Shown one piece after another: positions 1 to 8,208 of a stretch of 64,000 bases of DNA. The stretch is from Roseateles_E sp005503085. GTDB taxonomy: Bacteria; Pseudomonadota; Gammaproteobacteria; Burkholderiales; Burkholderiaceae_C. The stretch is from the NCBI RefSeq assembly GCF_028462495.1, contig NZ_JAQOWX010000001.1:62001-126000 (forward strand), in the 5' to 3' direction. Each line of letters begins with the position of its first letter. Position 1 is the stretch's first letter. The position numbers and the translations under genes are program-made. The notes beneath the pieces were generated by a model, which saw only the letters and a program-made list of their open reading frames with translations, was not told the origin of the DNA and searched no databases.

Positions 1-599
1 TGCGCGCACGCGGCGGCATCAGCATCGTCGACGAGATCTATCTGGGCCTCAGCTATGAGGAGCGCTTTGGCCACAGCGTGCTGGCTTGGTGTGGGGATCA
101 GGGCGATGATGTGATCTCGGTCAACAGCTTCTCGAAGTACTTCGGCATGACCGGCTGGCGCCTGGGCTGGCTGGTGCTGCCACCGGCCCTGGTGGCGCCG
201 ATCGAGAAGCTGGCGCAAAACCTCTTCATCTGCGCCTCCAGTGTGGCCCAGCATGCGGCGCTGGCCTGCTTCGAGCCGGCCGTGATCGCCGAGTTCGAGC
301 GCCGCCGCGCCGAGTTCCGCGCCCGTCGCGATTTCATCGTGCCGGCCCTGCAGCAACTCGGCTTCAAGGTGCCGGTGCTGCCCGATGGCGCCTTCTATGT
401 CTGGATGGACTGCTCGGCCTTCTCCGACAGCAGCTGGGACTTCTGCTTCGAGATGATGGCCCAAGCCCATGTGGCCCTGACCCCGGGCCGCGACTTCGGC
501 AAGCTCGGCGCCGAGCGCTGGGTGCGGCTGTCCTTTGCCAGCAGCCTCGACGATCTGCAGCAGGCCGTCGCCCGGCTGGCCCAAGTCTTGAAAGCATGA
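1..599 (+). CDS. Class I/II pyridoxal-phosphate aminotransferase (C-terminal part)
   Basis: The reading frame is already open at base 3 and stops at 599, so the N-terminal half lies outside the window. The visible part begins with a VDEIYLGLSYE segment, the strand carrying the Asp and Tyr that contact the PLP ring in fold-type I aminotransferases. It continues with SFSKYFGMTGWRLGW, where the Lys of S-K is the expected Schiff-base residue. These motifs place it in the class I/II family; the substrate cannot be told from this fragment. Its stop codon overlaps the ybgC start (ATGA), so it is probably translationally coupled to the tol genes downstream, an unusual partner for them. Confidence 0.9.
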   Translation, partial: RARGGISIVDEIYLGLSYEERFGHSVLAWCGDQGDDVISVNSFSKYFGMTGWRLGWLVLPPALVAPIEKLAQNLFICASSVAQHAALACFEPAVIAEFERRRAEFRARRDFIVPALQQLGFKVPVLPDGAFYVWMDCSAFSDSSWDFCFEMMAQAHVALTPGRDFGKLGAERWVRLSFASSLDDLQQAVARLAQVLKA

Positions 600-1009
600 T
601 GAGCGATTTCGAGCACGGGCTGCGGGTCTACTGGGAGGACACCGATGCCGGCGGCGTGGTGTTCTATGCCAACTATCTGAAGTTCTTCGAACGCGCCCGC
701 ACCGAGTGGCTGCGTGCGCTGGGCTTCGAGCAGGAGCGCATGCGCCACGAAGAAGGCGTGATGTTCATCGTCAGCGCCACCTCGCTGCGCTATCTGAGCC
801 CGGCGCGGCTGGACGATTTTTTACATGTCTCGGTGGCCTTGCGCGAGCGTGGCCGTGTCAGCATGACGCTTTATCAGCAGGCCCGGCGCGGTGATGAGCT
901 GCTGGCCGAGGGCGAGATCCGCATCGGCTGCGTCGGCGCCCGAGATTTCAAACCGAGCCGCATCCCGGCCTCCATCCAACAAGCGCTGGATTCCCTGAAC
1001 CCACCATGA
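596..1009 (+). CDS. ybgC: Tol-Pal system-associated acyl-CoA thioesterase YbgC
   Basis: A 137-residue hot-dog-fold thioesterase. Near the N-terminus it has the YWEDTDAGGVVFYANYLKFF signature, whose Asp (in DTDAGG) is the catalytic residue of the 4-hydroxybenzoyl-CoA thioesterase/YbgC family. The family hydrolyses acyl-CoA or acyl-ACP thioesters in the cytoplasm and is regularly encoded as the first gene of tol-pal operons. Length matches the family (about 130-140). It overlaps the upstream aminotransferase by 4 bases and the downstream tolQ by 4 bases, so the three genes read as one operon. Assignment is firm; the physiological acyl substrate is not known from sequence. Confidence 0.95.
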   Translation: MMSDFEHGLRVYWEDTDAGGVVFYANYLKFFERARTEWLRALGFEQERMRHEEGVMFIVSATSLRYLSPARLDDFLHVSVALRERGRVSMTLYQQARRGDELLAEGEIRIGCVGARDFKPSRIPASIQQALDSLNPP

Positions 1010-1701
1010 ATCAAGACCTGTCCATTGTTGCCCTGATCATGCACGCCAGCCTGCCCGTGCAGCTGGTGATCGTCGGCCTGCTGGCGATGTCGCTGGCCAG
1101 CTGGAGCGTGATCTTCAACAAGTTCTTCGCGCTCTCGCGCATCAAGGCCGGCAACGAGGGCTTCGAGGCCGAGTTCTGGTCCGGCAAGAACCTCAACGAG
1201 CTCTACAACAGCGTCAATGGCCGTCAGGGCGGCGCGCCGCTGGAGCGCATCTTCGCGGCCGGCATGCGCGAGTTCCTGAAGCTGCGCGAACGCCGTGTCG
1301 CCGAACCGACCGCCCTGCTCGACGGCGCGCGCCGCGCAATGCGCGCGAGCTACCAGCGCGAACTCGACGCGATGGAAAGCCATCTGTCCTTCCTCGCCTC
1401 GGTCGGCTCGGTCTCGCCCTATATCGGCCTGTTCGGCACCATCTGGGGCATCATGCATGCCTTCGTGGGCCTGTCGAACCTGCAGCAGGTGACGCTGGCC
1501 ACCGTGGCGCCGGGCATTGCCGAGGCCCTGGTCGCCACCGCGATCGGCCTGTTCGCCGCCATCCCGGCGGTGCTGGCCTACAACCGATTCGCCCGCCAGA
1601 TCGACCGCAGCGCGATCACCTTGGAGACCTTCATCGAAGAGTTCTCCAACATCCTGCAGCGCAATGCCGGTGCGCCCGCCGGCCATCACGGGGCCGATTG
1701 A
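1006..1701 (+). CDS. tolQ: Tol-Pal system proton-channel subunit TolQ
   Basis: A 231-residue inner-membrane protein of the TolQ/ExbB/MotA family. A first membrane segment lies at about residues 10-36, and a second and third at about 126-152 and 170-195, the usual three-helix pattern with a large cytoplasmic loop between the first two. The PYIGLFGTIWGIMHAF region and the later EALVATAIGLFAAIPAVLAYN segment are the conserved channel helices. With TolR it forms the proton-driven motor that energises TolA during outer-membrane invagination at division. The start overlaps the ybgC stop. The gene ends TGAG, followed by an inserted repeat instead of running straight into tolR. Confidence 0.96.
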   Translation: MNQDLSIVALIMHASLPVQLVIVGLLAMSLASWSVIFNKFFALSRIKAGNEGFEAEFWSGKNLNELYNSVNGRQGGAPLERIFAAGMREFLKLRERRVAEPTALLDGARRAMRASYQRELDAMESHLSFLASVGSVSPYIGLFGTIWGIMHAFVGLSNLQQVTLATVAPGIAEALVATAIGLFAAIPAVLAYNRFARQIDRSAITLETFIEEFSNILQRNAGAPAGHHGAD

Positions 1702-1784
1702 GATGAAACACCCCCACGCTCGCTTCGCTCACTGCCCCCCGAGGGGGCACTCAGTGTCCTTCGGACGGCCGGGCGGACACTGAG

Positions 1785-1787
<3 letters not shown>
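1699..1787 (+). repeat. Structured intergenic repeat inserted between tolQ and tolR, with 7-bp flanking duplication
   Basis: A 75-base element (1706-1780) lies between two exact copies of TGAGATG, at 1699-1705 (tolQ stop) and 1781-1787 (tolR start). Removing the element plus one copy restores a TGAGATG stop-start junction. Inside are a G/C hairpin (TGCCCCC, loop CGA, GGGGGCA) and a 10-bp perfect stem, 1750-1759 with 1775-1784, with a 15-base loop. That stem ends directly at the tolR ATG and contains the only Shine-Dalgarno-like GGCGGA. A diverged copy, with an identical core of about 19 bases, lies between nuoH and nuoI at 36454-36528. Confidence 0.8.
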
Positions 1788-2219
<432 letters not shown>

Positions 2220-2232
2220 GACAGCGTCCCGC

Positions 2233-3135
2233 ATGAGCAGCAGCACCTTCGCGCCCACCGGCTTCGACGCGAGCCGCCCGCCGCCCTCGGCCGGCCTGGG
2301 CCGCGGCTTCGCGCTGGCCCTGCTGGCCCATGGCCTGCTGATCATCGCGCTGACCGCCGGCGTGCAATGGCGCTCCAAGACCGAGCCGGCCTTCGAGGCC
2401 GAGCTGTGGGCCGCTGTGCCGGTGGCAGCAGCGCCGCGCGAGGAGGCCCCGCCGCCCGAGCCCGAGCCGGTCGTCAAGCCCGCGCCAGCCAAACCCGAGC
2501 CCCCGCCTCCCGATCTGCAGGCCCAGCGCGATGCCGAGATCGCGATTGCCAAGGCGCGGGAGAAGAAGCGCGAAGAGCTGGAAGCCAAGCGCCTGGCCGA
2601 GCTGGAAGAACAGCGCAAGCAAAAGCTGCGCGAGCTGCAGGAACAGAAGGACAAGGCGGCCAAGGATGCCAAGACCCTGAAGGAGCAGCAGGCCAAGGAG
2701 CAAAAGCTCAAGGACGACAAGGCACGCCAGGACAGCAAGAAGGCAGAGGCCCTGGCGGAAAAACGTGCCGAGGCGCAGCGCCAGGAAAACCTGCGCCGCA
2801 TCCAGGGCATGGCCGGCGCCAGCGGTGGCCCGCAGGCCACCGGCACGGCGCTGCAGAGCGCCGGCCCGTCGCCGAGCTATGGCGGCCGCATCAAGGCGCG
2901 CATCCGGCCCAACATCATCTACAGCGAATCCGGCGCCGGCAATCCGGTCGCCGAGGTCGAGGTGCGCGCCGCCGCCGATGGCCACATCATCGGCCGCAAG
3001 CTGCTGAAGTCCAGCGGCGATGCCGAATGGGACAAGGCCGTGCTGCGCGCGATCGACAAGACCGAGATGCTGCCGCGCGATGTCGACGGCCGCGTGCCCT
3101 CGGTGCTGGTGATCAGCTTCCAGCCTAAGGACTGA
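2233..3135 (+). CDS. tolA: Cell envelope integrity protein TolA
   Basis: A 300-residue protein with the TolA plan: a single membrane helix at about 26-44, a Pro-rich stretch at about 65-93, a long Glu/Lys/Ala/Gln coiled coil at about 95-190, and a C-terminal TonB/TolA-type domain from about 210. It spans the periplasm and links TolQR to the outer-membrane Tol-Pal partners. The ATG at 2233 was chosen because the earlier in-frame ATG lies inside tolR and encodes no family sequence. It is 13 bases downstream of tolR. No tolB or pal follows; the next genes are convergent and unrelated. Confidence 0.93.
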   Translation: MSSSTFAPTGFDASRPPPSAGLGRGFALALLAHGLLIIALTAGVQWRSKTEPAFEAELWAAVPVAAAPREEAPPPEPEPVVKPAPAKPEPPPPDLQAQRDAEIAIAKAREKKREELEAKRLAELEEQRKQKLRELQEQKDKAAKDAKTLKEQQAKEQKLKDDKARQDSKKAEALAEKRAEAQRQENLRRIQGMAGASGGPQATGTALQSAGPSPSYGGRIKARIRPNIIYSESGAGNPVAEVEVRAAADGHIIGRKLLKSSGDAEWDKAVLRAIDKTEMLPRDVDGRVPSVLVISFQPKD

Positions 3136-3158
3136 ATCGCCGGATCAAGGGCGATTCA
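3133..3158. terminator. Inverted repeat between convergent tolA and DoxX genes
   Basis: A 9-bp perfect stem (3133-3141 with 3150-3158) with an 8-base loop overlaps the stop codon of tolA and the stop codon region of the convergent DoxX gene. Position suggests a shared bidirectional terminator, but neither side carries a clear T-run. Confidence 0.4.
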
Positions 3159-3624
3159 TCAGCGCGTCCAGCGACCAGCGCCCCGCTCCCCACAAGAGCA
3201 CTATCAGGAGCAGCGCACCCCACAACTGGTGGCCCAGCAGTGCCGCTGGCGCAATCTCGCTGAGGCTCAGCACAGCAACGATATTGACCACGCTCAGCCC
3301 CAGCGCGGCAAAGCGCCCGCCCAGGCCCAGCACCAGCAGCACCGGCAGCAGCAACTCGCCCCCGGTGCCGAGCCAGGCCGCCAGCTCGGGCGACAGCAGG
3401 GGCACGCGGTACTCGTCCTCGAACAGCAAGAGCGTCGTCGACCAGTCGCGGATCTTGGTCAGGCCGGACAGGAAGAAGACCTGGGCCACATAGAGCCGTG
3501 CGGCCAGCAGCGCCAGCGAACGCAGATGGTGGGTCAGCGCGGCCAGCGGCGCGGCCATGGCCTGCGGGCGCTCCAGGCCGGGATCACTGGCCGCGCGCAG
3601 CAGCAAAGCAGGAATGCTCATCAT
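3145..3624 (-). CDS. DoxX family membrane protein of the MNIO/bufferin-type cluster
   Basis: A 159-residue integral membrane protein of the DoxX family with about four hydrophobic helices. It has the characteristic LYVAQVFFLSGLTKIRDW stretch near the first helix and a later GELLLPVLLVLGLGGRFAALGL segment. Start 3624 was chosen over an upstream in-frame start because it overlaps the stop of the preceding gene as ATGA. It is the last gene of a four-gene minus-strand operon after the DUF2282 precursor, the DUF692 enzyme and the DUF2063 protein. DoxX proteins recur in bufferin- and Hvf-type operons, but their role there is unsettled; a redox or membrane-export role is only an inference. Confidence 0.85.
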   Translation of the reverse strand: MMSIPALLLRAASDPGLERPQAMAAPLAALTHHLRSLALLAARLYVAQVFFLSGLTKIRDWSTTLLLFEDEYRVPLLSPELAAWLGTGGELLLPVLLVLGLGGRFAALGLSVVNIVAVLSLSEIAPAALLGHQLWGALLLIVLLWGAGRWSLDALMNRP

Positions 3625-4385
3625 GAGGGCTCCGAGAAAGGGATGACCGCCTGCAACCAGGCCTCGGACAGGGCGGCCTGCAGCCAGGCGGCGAAGTCGA
3701 AGCCGGCATGGGCGGACAGGGTTTGATCGAGGGTCTGTTGCAGGCATTGGCCCTGCAGCAGCCCCTGCATGAACATCGCTTGATCGGCATCGAGCACACG
3801 GGCCTCGGCCCGCCAGCCCTGCCGCCACACCAGCACGATGAGGTGTTCGTCAGCGCTGCCGGCCAGGTCCAGCGGCCACCGCGCCGCCGCCGAACCGAGC
3901 AGCGACAGCAGCTGCAAGCCGGGCCGCAGCCGCAGGCAAAGCCGGTCCGTTTCCTGCTCGGCGAGCAGTTGCAGCGAGCCGGCATCGAGTTCAGCGTCCA
4001 AGGCCCGCTCGGCCTGATGAGCGGCCCATTCCAGCCGCGCCAGATCGGGCAGCCAGGCCGGCATGCCGGGCTGATCACGCAGGAACTCGGGCAAGGCCTG
4101 ACCCCAGCAGCCCAGATCGCCCCGCTGCGGCGGGCAGGCGCGCCAGAAGGCCCAGGCCATCGCGGCGAATTCGGTCTCGCCGAGCGCCTGCTGCAGGCGG
4201 CCGAACACCGCGGCCAGGGTCTGGGCGGCCAGCGCCTTGGCATGGCCGCGATAGGCTTGCAGGCCCCGGGGCAGTGATACGGTGCCCAGGGCCCGGGCCC
4301 CGGGCGGCGGCGCTGCGGGAGGAGGTGTTTGCAGCAGCGCCCGCAGCAGGGCCTGCTGGCGGCGCAACTCGGCCGCGCGGCTCAT
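3621..4385 (-). CDS. bufC: DUF2063 partner protein of the MNIO enzyme (BufC/HvfC-like)
   Basis: A 254-residue protein. The N-terminal region (about residues 3-100) matches the DUF2063 'putative DNA-binding' fold that is now understood as the partner and precursor-recruiting subunit of DUF692/MNIO enzymes. It has an LRALLQ start and a GLQAYRGHAKALAAQTLAAVFGRL-like helix bundle. The C-terminal half is the variable domain typical of the family. It overlaps the upstream DUF692 gene by 4 bases and the downstream DoxX gene by 4 bases, which means tight coupling. Despite the old DNA-binding label, the context points to peptide modification. The symbol rests on operon order and family. Confidence 0.83.
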   Translation of the reverse strand: MSRAAELRRQQALLRALLQTPPPAAPPPGARALGTVSLPRGLQAYRGHAKALAAQTLAAVFGRLQQALGETEFAAMAWAFWRACPPQRGDLGCWGQALPEFLRDQPGMPAWLPDLARLEWAAHQAERALDAELDAGSLQLLAEQETDRLCLRLRPGLQLLSLLGSAAARWPLDLAGSADEHLIVLVWRQGWRAEARVLDADQAMFMQGLLQGQCLQQTLDQTLSAHAGFDFAAWLQAALSEAWLQAVIPFSEPS

Positions 4386-5251
4386 CGCACTGCCGCTGCG
4401 CGCAGGCAGTCCTGCATCAGAGCGGCTTCGTCCAGCAGCACGGCAAGCTCGGGCAGGTCGGTGTCCCACTCGATCAGGCTGGGCACGGCGCCCAGGCGCC
4501 GCAGCGCATGGCGGTAGACCTGCCACACCGGTGCATGAACCCGGCTGCCATGGTCGTCGATGACGATACCGTCCAGCCGCGCATAGCCGGCCAGATGGAT
4601 CTCGCCGACCACGCCCGGGTCCAGGGCATCGATCCAGGCGCAGGCCGCGCGCACCGCCGCCTCGTCATCGGCGCCCCGGTTCAGCGCATTGACCACCAGA
4701 TTGTTGACATCCAGCAGCAGGCCGCAGCCGCTGCGCCGCACCAGCGCATTGAAGAACTCGGGCTCGGCGATCCGGTCATCCTCCCAGGCCAAGTAGGCGC
4801 TGAGGTTCTCGACCAGCAACGGACGGCGCAGCCGCTCCTGCACCGTCTGCACATTGGCCACCATGATGTCCAGGCTGCTTTCGCTGAAGGCGATCGGCAG
4901 CAGGTCATTGGCATGCAGCACCGGCCCGGCGTCCATGCCGGGCACACGGGCAAAGCTCGCATGGTCGGAGACGCGCAGCGGCTGCACTGCCTCGACCAGG
5001 CGGGCCAGCTGATCCAGATGCCAGGGGTCGAGCCCGGCCGCCGAGCCCAGCGAAAGCCCGACGCCGTGCAGGCTGATCTCGTAATGCTCGCGTGCCCGCA
5101 GCAAGACCTGGCGCGCCGCCCCCCCGGGCGCGAAGAAGTTCTCCGAGTGCAGCTGCAGAAAGCCCAGATCGGGCCGCTGCTGCATCAGCGCCTGGTAGTG
5201 CGGCTGGCGCCAGCCGATACCGACGTTTGAAGAGGCAGGAGCTTCACGCAT
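4382..5251 (-). CDS. bufB: DUF692 multinuclear non-heme iron oxidase (MNIO), bufferin-type RiPP enzyme
   Basis: A 289-residue TIM-barrel protein of the DUF692 (MbnB/BufB/HvfB) family. Candidate metal ligands are visible in family-typical places: HSENFF near residue 35, SLHGVGLSLG, VSDHASF, LVENLSAY, LLLDVNN, EIHLAGY, IDDHGSRVH and SLIEWDTDLP. Members bind two or three iron ions and oxidatively convert cysteines of a precursor peptide into heterocycles (oxazolone/thioamide or thiooxazole). The gene lies 19 bases downstream of a DUF2282 precursor gene and overlaps the DUF2063 gene. The exact modification here is inferred from the bufferin family. Confidence 0.9.
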   Translation of the reverse strand: MREAPASSNVGIGWRQPHYQALMQQRPDLGFLQLHSENFFAPGGAARQVLLRAREHYEISLHGVGLSLGSAAGLDPWHLDQLARLVEAVQPLRVSDHASFARVPGMDAGPVLHANDLLPIAFSESSLDIMVANVQTVQERLRRPLLVENLSAYLAWEDDRIAEPEFFNALVRRSGCGLLLDVNNLVVNALNRGADDEAAVRAACAWIDALDPGVVGEIHLAGYARLDGIVIDDHGSRVHAPVWQVYRHALRRLGAVPSLIEWDTDLPELAVLLDEAALMQDCLRAAAVR

Positions 5252-5270
5252 GGGGGTCGGGTTTTGTCGC

Positions 5271-5549
5271 TTACTTCTTCGCCTTGGCCTTGGCTTCCTC
5301 GGCCGTCATGCCCTTCATCGCCTTGCACTCGCCCTTGGCCACATACTTCCATTCATCGGGCGCGTTGTCGGCCTTGGACTGGCCAGCACAGGAGTGGGTG
5401 CCGCTGAGATTGGCGCAGTCGTTCTGGCCGGCCTTGGCCACGCCATAGCATTTTTCCTTGGCGGCCTTGTCCTGGGCCACGGCCTGGCCGACCGCGCCCA
5501 TAGCGAGGGCGGCGGCGAGCGCGGACGAAACGAGCTGGGATGTCTTCAT
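5271..5549 (-). CDS. bufA: DUF2282 bufferin-type RiPP precursor (secreted, four cysteines)
   Basis: A 92-residue protein with a Sec signal peptide (about residues 1-25, ending AVA-Q). The mature core has four cysteines at 34, 45, 54 and 75 in the order EKCYGVAKAGQNDC, HSCAGQ and KGEC, which is the DUF2282 pattern. The C-terminus is a Lys/Ala-rich tail. Such peptides are substrates of DUF692 enzymes; in bufferins the modified peptide binds copper in the periplasm. It is the first gene of the minus-strand operon and diverges from an ECF sigma factor gene, which probably controls it. Copper as the ligand is inferred from the family, not shown by sequence. Confidence 0.88.
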   Translation of the reverse strand: MKTSQLVSSALAAALAMGAVGQAVAQDKAAKEKCYGVAKAGQNDCANLSGTHSCAGQSKADNAPDEWKYVAKGECKAMKGMTAEEAKAKAKK

Positions 5550-5682
5550 GGTGTTGCTCCTGGATTGAGAGAAAAAGTGCCTGTTGAGATCGAGGCCGAC
5601 GCATCATGCGTTGGACACCTGTGTGTCGCAAGTGCCGGCCAAGTCCTTACACTGCGCCCATCGAAATTTCCGAGCCCTGTTG

Positions 5683-6246
5683 ATGAGCGACTACGCCAAG
5701 GCCATCGAAGCGCTGCGTCCACAGCTGCTGAAGTACGCGCGGCTGCAGCTGCGTAATGCGGCCTGGGCCGAGGACGCGGTGTCCGAGACCGTGCTCGCGG
5801 CACTGGAGAAACCGCAGGCTTTCGCCGGCCAGTCGCAGCTCAAGACCTGGCTGGTCGGCATCCTCAAGCACAAGCTGATCGATCAGATCCGCCGCAACTG
5901 CCGCGAGATGTCGACCACCGCCGAGGACGGCACCGATCTCGACGACGAGCTCTTCCACCCCGACGGCCACTGGCGCGAAGCCCCGCAGGACTGGGGCGAC
6001 CCCGAGCAGGCGCTGCGCCAGCTCGAATTCATGAAGGTGCTGGAGGCCTGCGTCGAGCTGCTGCCCGGCCAGCAGGGCCGCCTGTTCATGATGAGGGAGT
6101 GGCTGGAGCTGGACAGCGACGAGATCTGTAAGGCTTTGGCCATCACGCCGACCAATCTCTGGGTCATGCTGCACCGCGCCCGGCTGCGGCTGCGTGATTG
6201 CCTTCAACTCAACTGGTTCGCGGGCCCGTCGGCGCCCGCCCGATGA
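5683..6246 (+). CDS. ECF RNA polymerase sigma factor
   Basis: A 187-residue sigma-70 family factor with only regions 2 and 4. Region 2 covers about residues 8-75, with AWAEDAVSETVLAALEKP and LKTWLVGILKHKLIDQIRR. A linker carries acidic inserts, and region 4 at about 125-175 ends in an LWVMLHRARLRLRDCL helix-turn-helix. Start 5683 was chosen because residues upstream are not sigma-like and the distance from the divergent precursor gene leaves room for promoters. It is followed by a zinc-finger anti-sigma gene overlapping by 4 bases. Divergence from the MNIO operon suggests it activates that operon under metal or oxidative stress; no ECF promoter could be assigned. Confidence 0.9.
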   Translation: MSDYAKAIEALRPQLLKYARLQLRNAAWAEDAVSETVLAALEKPQAFAGQSQLKTWLVGILKHKLIDQIRRNCREMSTTAEDGTDLDDELFHPDGHWREAPQDWGDPEQALRQLEFMKVLEACVELLPGQQGRLFMMREWLELDSDEICKALAITPTNLWVMLHRARLRLRDCLQLNWFAGPSAPAR

Positions 6247-6443
6247 TCATGCTGCTGCGCCGCTCCTGCAAACAGGTCACCCATCTCGTGCTGCAGGCCG
6301 AGGACCGCGCGCTGCCGCTGCGCGAACGTCTGGCCGTGCGCCTGCATATGCTGGTCTGCAAGGCCTGCCCGCGATTTGCCGACCAAGTAGCCCTGATGCG
6401 CAGCGCCAGCAAGCGCTGGCGGGCCTATTCGGAGTCGGAGTGA
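6243..6443 (+). CDS. Small zinc-finger anti-sigma factor (zf-HC2 type)
   Basis: A 66-residue cytoplasmic protein with the H-x3-C-x2-C motif at His35, Cys39 and Cys42 (HMLVCKAC), the signature of zinc-binding anti-sigma domains. There is no membrane segment, so it resembles the soluble ZAS/ChrR-N type. It overlaps the stop of the sigma gene as ATGA, so it is translationally coupled to it. Thiol oxidation or metal binding at the Cys pair could release the sigma factor; that mechanism is inferred from the family. The ATG at 6243 was preferred over an in-frame ATG 45 bases earlier, inside the sigma gene. Confidence 0.8.
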   Translation: MIMLLRRSCKQVTHLVLQAEDRALPLRERLAVRLHMLVCKACPRFADQVALMRSASKRWRAYSESE

Positions 6444-6456
6444 GCGGCCCCGGCGC

Positions 6457-7095
6457 CTAGGCAATCGCCCCGCCCGTCTCGCGCAGGTCACGCTCGTTCT
6501 GCAAGGCCAGCGCCAATGTCATGCGCACGCCCTCGATCATGCTGGCCAGCGCCATGCTGGGCTGGCCGCTGCTGCGGGCGGCCTGCTCGGGCAGATAGGG
6601 AATGTGCAGAAAGCCGCTGCGCACGCCGCTGCCGGCCAGCCGATGCTGCAGGCCGTAGAACAGGTGGTTGCAGACAAAGGTGCCTGCGCTCTGCGACACC
6701 GAGGCCGGCAGGCCGGCCGCGCGCAGGCCGTGGACGATGGCCTTGATCGGCAGGGTCGAGAAATAGGCCGCCGGCCCGTTCTCCAGCACCGGCATATCGA
6801 TGGGCTGGGCCCCGGTGTTGTCGGCGATGCGGGCGTCGTCGACATTGATCGCGACCCGCTCCAACGACAGATCGCTGCGCCCGCCCGCCTGGCCCAGGGC
6901 CAGCACCAGGCCCGGCCGCAGCTCGGCCAGCGCCTGGTCCAGCACGCGCAGCGACTGCCCGAACACGCAGGGCAGCTGGCGCGCCACGATGCGTGCCGGG
7001 CCCAGCGCCTCGCCGTCCAGCGCACGGGCGATTTCCCAGGCGGGGTTGATGGCCTCGCCCCCGAAGGGCTCGAAACCGGTCAGCAGAATGTTCAT
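6457..7095 (-). CDS. pcp: Pyroglutamyl-peptidase I
   Basis: A 212-residue peptidase of family C15, which removes N-terminal pyroglutamate from peptides in the cytoplasm. The N-terminus has the GFEPFGG signature. The catalytic triad residues are visible as Glu79 (SLERVAIN), Cys142 (SAGTFVCNHLFYGL) and His164 (GFLHIPYLP), close to the usual positions 80, 143 and 167. Length is normal for the family. It is convergent with the sigma/anti-sigma pair, with a 13-base gap, and divergent from the TRAP transporter genes, so it is probably a single-gene transcript. Confidence 0.95.
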   Translation of the reverse strand: MNILLTGFEPFGGEAINPAWEIARALDGEALGPARIVARQLPCVFGQSLRVLDQALAELRPGLVLALGQAGGRSDLSLERVAINVDDARIADNTGAQPIDMPVLENGPAAYFSTLPIKAIVHGLRAAGLPASVSQSAGTFVCNHLFYGLQHRLAGSGVRSGFLHIPYLPEQAARSSGQPSMALASMIEGVRMTLALALQNERDLRETGGAIA

Positions 7096-7217
7096 GGCGT
7101 CATGGCTGGCTGTCGAATCGGCCCGATGCTAACCCGCCGACTCGGGGTGACTACCAATCGGCAAGCGCGCCGGCACGCCCCATGCTCGCACCATTGCCCC
7201 GCTGAAGGAGTGTTCGC

Positions 7218-8189
7218 ATGATGACGACTCGATCGATGCTGGCCGCCGGCCTGCTGACCCTGGCGACTGCGGCCTCGGCCCAGACCAAGTGGGACCTGCC
7301 CTCGGCCTACCCGGCGAGCAACTTCCACACCGAGAACCTGATGCAGTTCGCCGCCGATGTCGACAAGGCCACGGCCGGCAAGCTCAAGATCACCGTGCAC
7401 GCCAATGCCTCGCTGTTCAAGGCCAATGAGATCAAGCGCGCGGTGCAGGGCGGCCAGGCCCAGATGGGCGAGATCCTCTTGGGCATCTTCGAGAACGAGA
7501 ACCCGATCTTCGGCGCCGATGGCGTGCCGATGCTGGCCACCGGCTATGCCCAGTCGCGCAAGCTGGCCGAGGCCCAGAAACCGCATCTGAACAAGGTGCT
7601 CGGTGCCCAGGGCATGCAGCTGCTCTACACGGTGGCCTGGCCGCCGCAAGGCATCTACGTCAAGAAGGAGATCGGCTCGGTGGCCGATATGCGCGGCATC
7701 AAGTGGCGCGCCTACAGCCCGGCCACCGCCAAGATCGCCGAGCTGATCGGCGCCCAGCCGGTCACGATACAGGCCGCCGAGCTGAGCCAGGCCCTGGCCA
7801 CCGGCGTGGTCGAGTCCTATATGTCCTCCGGTGCCACCGGCTACGACAGCAAGACCTACGAGAGCATCAAGTACTTCTACGACACCCAGGCCTGGTTGCC
7901 GAAGAATGCGCTGATCGTCAATAAAAAGGCCTTCGATGCGCTGGACAAGCCCAGCCAGGAGGCGGTACTCAAGGCCGCTGCCGAGGCCGAGGTGCGCGGC
8001 TGGAAGATCAGCCAGGAGAAGAACGACTGGTACAAGAAGGCGCTGACCGAGAAAGGCATGAAGATCATGCCGCCCTCGCCCAAGCTGATGCAGGACATGA
8101 GCCAGGTCGGCGCCAGCATGCTGGCCGACTGGGAGAAGAAGGCTGGCGCCGAGGGTCAGGCCTTGCTGGCAGCCTTCCGCAAGCCCTGA
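7218..8189 (+). CDS. TRAP transporter solute-binding protein (DctP family)
   Basis: A 323-residue periplasmic binding protein with a signal peptide of about 21 residues ending ATAASAQ. The mature part shows DctP-family features: WDLPSAYPASNFHTENL at the start, a GEILLGIFENENPIFGADGVP stretch, the conserved RGIKWRAYSP segment with the Arg expected to hold a substrate carboxylate, and EVRGWKISQEKNDWY near the end. It captures a carboxylate-type substrate for the DctQM permease encoded next. Substrate identity is not predictable here. The start is the first of two adjacent ATG codons, with an AAGGAG-like site 8-10 bases upstream. Confidence 0.92.
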   Translation: MMTTRSMLAAGLLTLATAASAQTKWDLPSAYPASNFHTENLMQFAADVDKATAGKLKITVHANASLFKANEIKRAVQGGQAQMGEILLGIFENENPIFGADGVPMLATGYAQSRKLAEAQKPHLNKVLGAQGMQLLYTVAWPPQGIYVKKEIGSVADMRGIKWRAYSPATAKIAELIGAQPVTIQAAELSQALATGVVESYMSSGATGYDSKTYESIKYFYDTQAWLPKNALIVNKKAFDALDKPSQEAVLKAAAEAEVRGWKISQEKNDWYKKALTEKGMKIMPPSPKLMQDMSQVGASMLADWEKKAGAEGQALLAAFRKP

Positions 8190-8208
8190 GTCCACCGGCA
8201 GCAGCCTC

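Noticed and set aside
5590..5645. ACGCA-TCA-TGCGT inverted repeat and ECF promoter between bufA and the sigma gene
   Set aside because: The repeat is short, and I could not align any -35/-10 pair to a known ECF consensus with acceptable spacing on either strand.
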